A stretch of 64,000 nucleotides of DNA from Ovis canadensis. Its lineage: Eukaryota > Chordata > Mammalia > Artiodactyla > Bovidae. Position numbers and translations under genes: made by a program. The notes under the pieces are model-generated. The model did not search any database. It was not told the origin of the DNA and worked only from the letters and a program-made list of their open reading frames with translations. Shown in pieces: positions 34,824 to 46,800 of the stretch. The stretch is from contig NC_091255.1 in assembly GCF_042477335.2 (NCBI RefSeq), positions 42,510,501 to 42,574,500 on the forward strand. The letters are read 5' to 3'. Every line of letters starts with the position of its first letter. The stretch's first letter is position 1.

Positions 34824-37800
34824 CTGGGGAGAGAGTGGGAGGAGCAGTGGCTGTGCTCAGAGCAGCAGTGTCCCTGGGCCCTGAGGCTGGACTGCAATGC
34901 CAGGGAGGCCACCCAGGCAGCCCCACCTCTGGGTGTGATGTCCAGAGGAGGAAACTCAGGCTGTGAGGAGCCAAGTGATGGGCCAGGCTGACAGGACCAA
35001 GCGCCTACTCCAGGCGGGCACCCTGGGTACCGTCAGCAGCAACCACAGGTGCGGGGAGAGAGGGGAGCCACGGGGGAGGTGGGACGAGCAGTGCAGCCTG
35101 AGAGCAGCCCCCACATGCTGTACCTGGGGACCCTGACCTCATGAAATCTCTGAGAAGTCCCGCAGTCAAGGAGAGACGCAGACCCCTATCCCTTCAGGAG
35201 CTCGTGGCTGGGACTTCTGCACTTTTGCTCGAGGCTCTCAGAGCTCGGCACTGCCAAGTCCTCAGGCCAAATGCCCTGAACGTGACCCGTTCCTGACCTT
35301 GGAGAGCCCAAGGAAAACTCGGGGAAGGGCGGGGGCTCCTTAACGAAGAGGGTTGCCTGGACTGGGGCTGAAGGGTAGATCTGACCCTCCCACCTGGGGA
35401 GAAGCAAGACAGCCGGGCCGGTAGGACAGAGCATGTGGCGGGGACGGTGAGCGGCTCACGCAGCTGAGGGTGTGAGCACACAGGGGCTCGGGACTGGGGT
35501 GAGACATGGAGCCCTGGCCACCGACTCAAGGGCTGGGGACTGTCCTGCAGCCGTGTGGAGCCCCTGTCAGTGGAGAGCCCACCAGCAGGGAGGATGGGCT
35601 TGGGACAGAGGGCAGAGTTCCGGCCCCAGAAGAGGCAGAACCCAGAGCAGGGGCAAACGGCTTGGCAGAGGACCCAGCTACACTCACCCGAAGCAGGGGC
35701 AGCCAACCCTGGCTCCCCTGGCCCCCAGAACTGTCCCAAACTGCTGCTCTCTAGAGGATCTCCCGGGCTGGGGCACCAAGCCAGGAGCAACTTCTGCTCA
35801 GTGGTCTCAACTGAGAGGAGGGGCTGTTTTCCAGCCCCTCACAAGGCCCCAGAGAGGCCCCAGCGCTGGCCCAGGATGCGGGTGCTTCAGAGCACGCTCC
35901 CTACCTGCCTATGGCCTGTGGGAAAAGTCCACCCAGGGTTGGAGGGGAGGTCAGCACCCACAGGCCTGCCCTAGGGCCACTCTCAAGAAGGGTGGATGGC
36001 TTGGGGAACCCAGGAAGCCACATACCTGGTGCTAAGAAGGGGTTGAGGGCTTGTGCCGGTGGGGCTGGCCTGGTTACCAGTGAGTCCAGGTTGACCAGGG
36101 CCGCGTTGGGGCCCAGGAAGGACTCTGGGGTTTTCCGGGCACCACTGGGCTTGCTCGAGGCGACGGTCAGGGGCTGAGACTCAAAGGGATCAGGGCTGCA
36201 GGTTCCATTGTTCTGGGCCGGCGGAGAGGCCGCCTTGGCTGCAAGACAAGGGCACACACGGACCAGTGAGCTTGGAGGGCAGGGGCCCAAGACAGGCGGA
36301 TCCCACCCTGCAATGTCCAGAACCCAGATGTCCTCAGATGCTACCTTGCTGGGGAAGTGCACAGCTACTCCAGAGGATAGGACGTTGATGGCAGAGCTTT
36401 CCCAACAGTCCCAAACTGGAGCTGCCAGCAGCCACAGCGTAGGGCTTGCACCATCAGACCCGAGTCCAGGGACAGAAGGCGTGAGGAGGGAGACCAACCA
36501 AGAGAAGCAGGGACCAACAGTGCGGCACCGTCTCCACACACACGACAATAGCATTGTGGGTTGGTGGCTACACACGAGTAAATTACATCTTGCGGATGTT
36601 TTCTTTTTTTTTAAGTTTCTACAATGAACGTGAATCTCTCAACAGTAAGAAAGCAAATGATTTTTAAAAATTCAACCAATAGAGGGTGTACTGAGACAGG
36701 CCAACAGGACATGGATGCTCTGCCAAGATGTGAGAAGGCAATGTGGATGTGGGTTCCTAGAAATGGTGGTGTCTTTGCTCATTGTTCCTGCAGCTCCACG
36801 TCCAGGAGCCTGGTCTCGAGAAATACCACACAGAGACACACAACCTAGAAGTCAGCCTGAAATGTCCTCTCTTAAGTGAAAGATTCGGTAACATTGCTGA
36901 GATACTACAAATCTATTTCTAAAGGACTTTTAATGCTGAGAGAAAATGTTTTCAATCTGTTTTTCTAAAAAATCATGGGGGCAGGATTGGACTCTCTCAC
37001 GCCACTGTGAGTTCAACGACAAAGGCTGTACGTAAGAGCTCAGGAAAAGTACTAGAATGAAGCTTGATGGCCACGAGCACATGGAAGAATTGGAAATGAT
37101 TCTCATTTTCTTCTGTAAGCTTTTCCAAGCTTTCTATTGATACAGTGGAACTCCTTTGGAATCAGGATAAACACTTCGAAGGCCCAGGGAAGCGTGTTCC
37201 GACTTCTCACTAGGTGCGGGGAGCAGGTATGGACAGTCAGGTTGGCTGTGGAGGACGCACGGAAGCTTGCTGCTTTCTTCATGTGGCAAAACAAAGAGCC
37301 CAGAAAGCAGCAGTTCTAAGGCGCTTCCAGCCCGTCAAGCCACAAGGCCTGGGGGTGGCGCGGGGTGCCAGGCTGCCCGTACCTTAGACCAGCCCTGCCC
37401 AGCTACTGGGGGAGGCACAGGAGGCAGTGGGAAATGGGGAGGGGGAGCTGAGAGGAGAGAGCAAGGAGCAAAGTTCCTCTGGCAAGAGGGGTGGCCCTGG
37501 GGATGCTCTGTCCCCAGCCCTGTGCAGTGTGTAAAGAGGGCATCCGGACCCTTCCTCTGCCCGCCACCCTGACGCCTCCCAGCCTAGGGGCACAATGGGG
37601 AGGGGTCAGGCCTCCTGCACAGCGGCTGGTGGGCAGTGCAGGAGCTGCTTGCGTGTTTATCTCTCTGTGTGTGCACACGCACAAGTGTGTATGTGTGTCT
37701 GTGTGTGTGCATGTTTGTATGTATGTGGATACATGTATGTGTGTGTATATCGTGTGTGCATGTACAGACGCACTTGTATGTGTGCATGTCTGTGTGCACA

Positions 37801-40800
37801 TGTGCGCACGTGTATGCACGTGTATATGTGTGTCTGTGTAAGCATGTGTCTCTGAGTGTATGTGTGTGCATATATCTGTGTGTGTGTGTTTGTGTCAAAG
37901 ATGCCTGCCCATACAGAGACCTGAGTGGTCTAGAAAAGGGGGCGCCTCTGGGGAGCTGGGAGGAAGAAGGCAGATGGAGGTGGGGCAGGGGCCACGTGGG
38001 GCTGGAAGCCAGGGCAGTAGCCTCTGCAAGCTGCCCCAGGGCAGGAGGCCGAGGCAGCCCAGCGAGAGGACAGAAAGCTCAAGGGCATCCACTGCTGCCC
38101 CGAGTCACTCCAGTTCTGAGTCAGACAAGAGCAAAGTGCGCGGAGTCACTGGGCTCACGACTGTCATCCCTGCAGAGACGGAGTTGGTCAAGGGCATAGG
38201 ACCGGGCGGAAACCACCACCACCTCATGTACCTGCTTTTTTTGAAGTTCGAAGGTTGTCAAATTCAGAGAAGTCATCTTTAATTGTACCATTCAGATTAC
38301 TGAAGAGATCGAAGGACCCTGGAGGAGAGAGTGGTGGTGACTGTAGGGGGCCTCCACTCCCTGCCTTCCATTGCCCACCTGGGCCGGGGTGGGCAGGCAT
38401 CTCTGCCCCTTTTGGGGAGAACTGGAGAGCCAGCTGAGGAAAGGGAGGTGAAGCACAAGCTTGGGTTACCAGGTGGGCAGGGCGGGGACCAGGAGAGGGA
38501 CTCCTCATGCAGAGTGGGGTGCTCATACTGAAGCAGAGGAGCCAGGAAGGGGGTCTCACCAGAGGAAGACACAGGCTTGGCAGCTGAGGCTGCAGCCCAG
38601 GGGTCAGCGGCTTTCCCAGTGCTGGGGGCTGGCTGCTGCGGGGCAGCCCAGGGGTCCGAGCCCTTGGGAGCAGAGTGTGTGCTGGCTCCAGTGGGTGGCC
38701 CCCATGGGTCGACAGAGGTGGCTGGCTTGGCACCTGTGGAGAGGTAAGGTTGGCTCAAAGATGCCCGCTGAAAGGGCTGGACAGCCGGAGTGAGAGAGGG
38801 AGGGGCAGCCCTGGGTGGTAGGAGCACCTGGGGGGAGAGGACCGCAGAGCCTGCTGGCAGACCCGTGTGCTTCACAGAGCACAGGGCACACACCTGGGCA
38901 CCACCACAGCAACTCGGTGGGTCTGGACAGGCCCTTCCCTGAAGGACAGACAGACTTCTACGCCTGGGAACAGTCCGTGGGGAGGGGGCTGACTCCAACA
39001 GCACCCCCATGCCGGCTCTCCCCCTTGGAGCATTACAAGTGCCCACACCCTGCCCCTGCGCCCTGTCCCAATGGTCAGCACCTCCCCTGGGCGAGCAGTG
39101 CAGGGCCCCTGAATCAGGTGCCCAGCAGACACAACACAAGGCTGTGTTCACATGTTTTATTTGGGAGGCTTAGCTGTGCTGCTTTCCTGTGTGACGTTCC
39201 ACTCTGGGACAGAGAAGGCGAGGCGGGTGTGTTTGTGTGGCCGCCGCTCCCCAGGAGCCCCTCACAACTCCCCTTGACCCCCATGCGGTGCTGACTCTGT
39301 TCACCTCCCAAGGGGCTGCGTTTCTCCACATTGCTCATCAGTGGCGTTCTTTCCACATCTGGCCGCTGATTCTCTTCCATGAGTTACAAACACCTTCTCA
39401 CGGATTTTCCCTTCACCCTCCTTAAGGGGTCACTTGAAAAATGGAGAAGTTCTCAACTGGGATGGGGCAGGACCCCCGGGATTTTTCTCTGATTTGTGCT
39501 TTCTGGGACAAGCAGGAGCTCCATCCCCACACGTGGCCTCAGTAATACTTTTTACTTTAGTTTTTATTTCCATAAGGGATTTATAGAACTTTTGTAAAAG
39601 TCCTAGGGACTGGTATGTTTTTAAAACTTCATTTCCTAATTACCTTTTTGTTATGCAGAGAAACAACTGAAGTTCACATAGTAATTTTCATATCCAGCAA
39701 TCTTACTAAACTCAGTTCTAATCACTCAAATTCATCCTATTTATTCTCACAGTAATTCTTCTCACAGTAATTCTAATAATAACTCTCAATTCCAATAAAC
39801 CCCTCCCTGGTAGCTACGCATTCTCTCCCATCTCTCATAAAGGATGGCGGCGGAGCTCTTTGAGTTCCTTTTCTTCCTATTTTGCTGCAGTGGCCAGGAC
39901 CACCCGTCCCAACGCACAGCAGGGGCACAGGCTGAGTTCATGCCTTGCTCTTAAACATTTACCATTAAATGGCACCATTTACCATGACAGGCTTTCTCCT
40001 TTCAGAAGCTGATGATCAGGTTACAGAAGCTCTACATTATTTCTAGTTTGCTAATACTTTTGCAATAAACAGCTGGTGAATTTTGTCAACTTGTTTCTGC
40101 CTTTACAAAGATGACTGCATGATTTTTCTCTTTGGGTTTATTAATATGGTACATTAATACATTTCCTGGGGATTCCCAGGTGGCTCAGTAGTAAGGAATC
40201 TGCCTGCCACTGCAGGAGATACAAGTTCAATCCCTGGGTCGGGAAGACCCCCTAGAGAAGGAAATGGCAACCCATTCCAGTATTCTTGCCTGGAAAATTC
40301 CATAAACAGAGGAGCCTGGTGGGCTACAGTTCATGGGGGTCGCAAAGAGTCAGACACAACTTAGCAACTAAACCACCACCATGCATTTCCTGACTTGGTT
40401 CTTGCAAAAAAGGCTTTTCATAATGTACTATATCATTTTTATGTTTTTCTCACTTTGATTTTGCAATTGCTTCTTTGCTGAGGGTTTCTGCATCTATATT
40501 CCTAAGTGAGCCTGGCCTCCCATGTCTGTTCTCACACTGGGCTTCTTCTGTCTGTTTCTGGTATTAAGGTTGTGCTATCCCACAGGAGTTTGTGTGAAGG
40601 GGAGGTATTTCCTGCGGGATGTCAGACCTCCCAGCAAAGCTTGTGGGGTGATCAGGGGGTGAGGGGGAGGTGCGTGGCTGACTCGGGTCCTTTAGTGACT
40701 CTAGGACTATCCTGTTCACAGGTGTCCTTCCACCAGTGTGGCTGAGTGTGATTTTATCCACTTGATCCAAGTCCTTAGGTTTGCCAGCACAGAGCTGGTA

Positions 40801-43800
40801 AACTCTTCTCACTCTCTGCTGAGTCTCGGTAGGATCTCTCTCGAGGACGCTGGCTCCACTGCTGGATGAAGCTGGCCCAAGCGTAGAGCCACATGTCTGC
40901 ACTGGGGCCATATATGACTAGTGTCCTGCCCATCAGATTGCCTCCTTGACGTACTTGGGGTGCAGTCCCGCCCTGCAGCCCCCATGCCACCTCCTCACAC
41001 AGCCCAGAGTAAAGTGCATGAGAACCAAGGAGCTGGCCCTGGGTCGGGTAAGGAGCAGCAGGCAACAAGGCGGCAGGCCACAAACCACACGAGGCCACTC
41101 CAGCTGTAGTCTGATGAGCTCCAAACATGCTCTTAATTTTTTAAATTCACTGTCAACATTTAAAGGTTTGATTTGAAAATTTAAGGTTATGGACTTTCCT
41201 GGTGGTCCAGTGATTAAGAATCCGCCTGTGAATGCAAGGTACCTGGGTTTGATCCCTGCTCTGGGAAGATTCTGCATGCCGTGGAGCAGCTAAGCCCGGA
41301 GCACCACAACTACTGAGCCTGTGCTCCAGAGCCCACGAGCTCCAACTAGAGAGCCTGTGCACAGCAACGAAGACCCAGCACAGCCAAAGATAACCACCCT
41401 TTGTTAAAAAAATTTCTAGGTTTTCATCATCTCTTACTGCTTAATAGTCATACAAAATATGATTTAATCTATAAAATGGAATATTCAGCCATAAAAAGGG
41501 GTGAGGTAGGAATGTGCATTACCATGTGGATGAACTCTGGAAACATGCCAAGTGGAAAGCACCAGGGCCACGTGCTGTGTGATCCCAGGGCAGGGCCACT
41601 CCCTGCGCCTGTCCCGGTCCCCACATGGGAGAACAGACCCTGGCATTTGGTACACTTCAGCAAACTGCTAGGGAACTGAGCTGAATACAAAAGATGGGGT
41701 TCTGGTTTGCAGAGACAAAGGCCCCAAGAGACATGGGCACAAAAGATACAGCCAAAGTTGCAAGACAGGATGTCCACAGATCAGCCATGGCAGCAGGGTT
41801 GAGTGTACCTGGGGGTGCTCCCAGAGCGGCGAGCTGGCTGCAAAACCGTCACAGAGCCTGTAGCCAAGCCCTGCCCAGCTATCAGGAAGCCCATGTGCCC
41901 AAGGTTACCACCTAGATGAAACAGATGGTGCCACGCTCATGTCTGGATCACCTGTCACAAGTTCACTTTATGCTGGCATTAAACAGAACTCTAAAATGTT
42001 CATTTAGCCTATTAAACAGATTTCCTATTGCTTTAAATAGCAAGTAAGAATTATTTTAATTTGGTCATTTAAGCATGTCATAATTTCTTGCTAATCACAG
42101 CAACTCAACTCAGACATTTCACGCCATATAATACAGTTTCTTAACCCGGGTACAATCCTGAGGCTGAGGATTGATGTGTGTTCCAGAGGAGGGACAAGCC
42201 ATTTCCAGTGCATGTGGGAAGCGGAAGAGAAATGTGCCCAAGCAAAGTTCCTCACAACAGGACGAAACAGAGCTCTGAACCAACGCCCTCAGGAGGGTGT
42301 TACAGGGGGTGTGGAGGCCTGGACACCCACCCCGTCACCTGGACCCAAGCCCACCATTGCCAGGTGAGCAGAGTGCCCATAGCCCCTCCCTCATCCAGCA
42401 AGTGCGCAGGGGAGATGTACCAGGGGGGTCTTTACCGAACGACGGCCAGGGGTCCGAAGTGCTGGCCGGAGCTGCCGGTGCGCCCCAGGGGTTGGTCTGG
42501 CTGGCAGAGGTGGATGGGCCCCAGGGCTCTGCCTTCTGGGCAGCAGGGCCCGTGCTGGGCAGGGCGTCCATCAGGTCCAACAGCGTGGTCTGCTGCGGGT
42601 GGGAGCTGTGCTGCTGAGATGAGCAGGGTAGGGGACAGGTGAGCTCTGCTGCCTGGCAGCACAAGTTCACCCATCACCAGCACCTGCCTGGGGTCCTCCC
42701 AGAGAGGCCTTTGGGGGCCCAGAGGACCACAGGACGCCCAGTGCCCCACATCACCACTTCCCAGTGAAGAGCCGGCTCCACCCTACAGGCCACGTGCTCT
42801 CTGTCGACCGGGCCTCAGGGTCTCCTGGGAAAACGCAGGCTCTGCCTCCTTCCAGGCGCTGTCCGTTGACACACCTGGCCCCGCGGTGGCCAGCGTCACC
42901 CAAGGCCCTCTCTCCCAGGGGCTGGCTCACCCTCCCACCCTCCTGGCCATCCTGGCTGCTGTCAGGGCCCGCAGCACTGTAACGGGGGGGGGGGGGGCCA
43001 ACGGAGCCCCTGGCCCTGGGGGGAGCTCTGCCTTCCGACAGGATGGCTGTCGGGGGCAGAGCAGTCACCTTTAGGTCTCAGAGCACTCGATGTGCAGCTT
43101 ACGAAGCAGTGGCTGGAGCCACGTGGCTGGGGGCTGGGAGCTGGGAGGGGTCACGGGGCCACCACCCAGGCGCAGGTGTGCCCTCCGCCCTCCCTCACTC
43201 CTGCTGTCACACCACGGGGGCGGGCCTGGGGGGTCTCACACAGGGACCCCAGCCCTGCGAAGCACTCACCTCTTTCTTTTTTGGAACTTTAGCCGTGTCT
43301 CGGCGGCTCTCCTCGAGGGCCATCTGCAGCCTGAGGTCATCGCCCCGCCTAAGGCGCTCTTCCTGTGGAGTACAATGGACCTCGAAGCTGGTGGTTATGG
43401 CCACAACATCGCCACCCAGCTAGACCCTCCCGCCACAGCCAGAAACTAAAGCTGTGTCGCCAGTCACTTCAGAGGAGGGTCTGAGGACAAGGTGGACAGC
43501 GAGTATCTCCCGTCCCCTCCGTGTGCCCAGGGTCCCCACCCACCTATGTGACTCCCACCTACTTCCAGTCCCACCAGGGAGCCCAGGTCACAGGCACCAC
43601 AGACAGAGAGGAGAAGAGGAATACTTATAAAATGCTTTCTCAGAGTGAAAATGACTTTAAATTCTTTCTAATTATGGAAGCAATATGTCTCCTCATAAAA
43701 CACAAATAATCGGGAGGGGAAAAAAAAACAAACACAAACAATCCAGAAAGGAACTGGAAGGGGGACATGTCACAGGCCGTTTCACCCTGACCCCCACTGT

Positions 43801-46800
43801 GCTTCCAGAAAACCAGTGTGTTCCTATTTTTGATTTTTAACAGAAATGGTCCATTGTATTTTATATTTATTCAAAGCACAGTCACCATATATGACTGGGC
43901 TGCTCGAGCTTTTACAAATGGGTAATATAATGATTAAATGTAAGTGAATACACTCATTGTGTCTTATTTACTCTTAAGATGGGATAAGGAACCACACTGG
44001 ATGGGCATGTCCATCCGCCCCGTTTTCCCTGTGAGCTCTCTGTACCTCCCTTGAGCCGCCAGGGGTGGGGCGGGACCCATAGGGAGGTCTGGTGGACTGA
44101 GGGGCCGCCCTGGGGGCTGTCCGTTACTGTGGACCTTACAGGATAGTCCAGTCACAGGGGGACCAGCCACACTGGGACCGACGGCTGCCTCCATGTGATC
44201 CCCTGCCTGTCCCTCATGGCACTTCTAAGCGAGAGGGTGAACAGCCATGCCACACTGCTTCGCCCTTTTTAACCACAGGACAGCAAGTCAGGACTGAAAG
44301 CGGCAGCAGAGGGCCAACTCCTCTGAAGGCCCTCTGGGCCACTCCTTCCTCTCCTTCGCCATCTTCACGTGACGCGTGCTCGTAACAGGGAGACCAAACA
44401 CACGCCCTTCTCTGGACGTTAGCACTCTCCTCTCCTGGGCCCTCCCTCCAGCCTCTGTCTTGTCCTTTTCCGGGTCCAGATGCTCTCCAGCCACCTTGTG
44501 GATCATATTCTGCACGCAGGGTGCAGAGGGAGCATCTCGTGAAGCACCTCTGGCAGGTGCGTCCCAGGACCAATGTCCTGAAAGCCTTCCCTCCGTGTGG
44601 CTGTGCCCGGGCCCTCCCCACTGGGCGCGCGTCCCTGCCAGCACCCACCTGCTCGGCCACCTCTCTGCTCATGGCCAGCGCCAGCTGCAGCTGCAGCTCC
44701 TCTTCCCCACTCGTCTGCGGCCTTGCCTGCTCCAGCTCCGAGGACACCCGTGGGGAGGTGGCTGTGGGGGATGCAAAGTCACCGTGAAGGACCTGTGTTC
44801 CCCGGTCAGCCACCCGCTCCCGCCTCACACCCATGGGTCCACCTGGGCGGGGAGAACGGGTGTCTGTGACCATCTCAAGGTCACAGCTGAGGAACATCAT
44901 AAGCACACCAGCCGCCCAGCACCCACCAGGAAAAAATATCCTGGGGCACAGACACGGCCAGCTCCGACCTCTCGAGGATCAGACCTGCCCCCACGGCAGA
45001 GCTGCACGGCATCAAGGAGGGGAGCTGAGTTTTTACAAGATTGGGGGAACAGTTCTGGAAAAGCTGGGTCATCATTCAAAGAAGCCCAAGGCCTCTGTGG
45101 ACTCACGGGTCCTCTCAAGACCTCCTGACTCCAAACGCTGCTTCAGCCTAAATCTCCCACTTAAGCCTGCCTCTCAGGATCTGCTTCTATGGGAGAAATT
45201 AACTGGTGGGGAAGAGCTCAGATACTGAAGTTTCTAGATGGCTGTGCTCTGGCTACAGAAAGGCGGAAGAACCAAGACTGAGCTGGAGTCCCTGAGCTGT
45301 CCAATGGGCAAGGCTGCAGGCCAGTTTGGGGCAGCCTGTAAAGGGCTACGTCTTATCCTACATTTAGGAAAGACACGTAAACACAGCAAGGAGACTGCAT
45401 CTGGAACAACCAGGCCTGGAGCACAGTGTGTTCACTATGATTCACGGTCAACCAAGAGAAATGGTTAAAAACAAAAAAAAGGCCAACTGCCTCATGTGTA
45501 CTCCAAGCTAATGAAGAGGTCAAAGAGCAAAAAACACTGCAGTTAGGAAAAAACACAAAGATGCTTTTCTAAATAAAATCAAGTCTAATCCCAGTCCATC
45601 ACCCCAATTTTCCAAAGCATTCCTTTAGAAATAAAGCTGGATGGTAACAAAATGTCCTCAAATCTATCTTAACAATCCTATTTCTTAACAACATCCCCAA
45701 ACAAAAGCATGTCTGGTCCCCAAAGTTCAACTCTGCCCATCACAGACGGCAGACTTTGGCATCCTTGTGCTCTAGAAGCAAAGCCACCACCCAGACTGAC
45801 AAGAACAAGGGAAGCGGGACAGCTGGGGACAGTTGTGGGGAACAGGAGGAGGCTCTCCCATGACCAGAGTGGCTGTCTCATCCAGGTCACAGCCCTATGG
45901 GCCACCCGCTCCCCGCCAGCTCCTGATGAATGGTCTCTGAGGCTGCCTCACGAAACCCTCAGTTTATAACAAACCCTGCATATCTACCATCCTCCACTTA
46001 TTCCCAAAGGGGAAACCAGGCCCCCAGGTCCCACCTTATACCCCCAAAGGGCTCTGAACAGAGGGCCCCATCTTGGCAGGGAAAGCTGAACTTGGCTGTG
46101 CAGCCACAGAACCTGACTTGCCTGGGACAGGATGAATGGGCCGGGGCTCTGCAGGGCCGGCCGGAGAAGTGAGGCGCCCTGTCCTCGGTGCCTCTCTGCA
46201 CAGCTGCGCGGCCAGCCCGGCTTCAAATGCAAATGTGCACGTCTGTGTCCCCCCAGCTGACGCTGCTGGAATAATGTGTGGCCAGCACACACGGAAATAG
46301 CTCACCACATCAATGTGGAAATCAGACAAAGGGTATTCCCCTAAATGCTGTGGTTTTTATAAGCGGATGCACGGCTCTCGGTCGTGCAGATGGCAGAATT
46401 CACAGCCACCAGCCCGGAGTGTCAGCTGAGCGCACACGGGCCTCAGCTGCGAGGGCGGCGTCCGGTGGAGATGCTCCTGCCTTAGTGACAGCATCTCGGC
46501 CCCACAAAGGGCCTCTTGTGCCTGAGAACAGGACAGTGAGCACAGAGCCTGAAAGGGTCCTCCGGCCACCAGAGTTTGGCCGGGCCCCACTCTGAGGGCC
46601 TACCACTCACGGGGCAGTAGGAGAAGCAAGCCCCCTCAGGTCTCTGCTGCTTTCTGCCTCACCCATGCTCTCCTGGGAAGGCAGGCCCTGTGCACACAAG
46701 CTCATCACCCTGGATGCACGAGCATGTCCCTGCCCTTCCCTGTGGTTGAGCCTGACCCGTGGGGAGGAGCGCAAAGCTGGCACCCCTGTGACGGGCTCCC

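Larger units (their letters stand above)
38734..44648 (-). other. EPN2: EPN2 introns 2 to 4
   Basis: Between the exons listed, these introns hold the L1, Bov-tA, CHR and L1 3' pieces above. An AT-rich stretch at 43640-43960 resembles an old L1/HAL1 3' region (tctaattatggaagcaatatg, gaaatggtccattgtatttta), called only weakly. Stretches 41600-42430 and 43370-43640 show nothing recognisable. Confidence 0.55.

Noticed and set aside
37595-38199. Cys/Val-rich and His/Thr-rich frames around 37600-38200
   Set aside because: Direct translation of the TG/CA microsatellite.
44376-45128. 250-codon open frame on the + strand over EPN2 exon 2
   Set aside because: It is the shadow of the GC-rich coding exon and flanking intron on the other strand, with no domain content.
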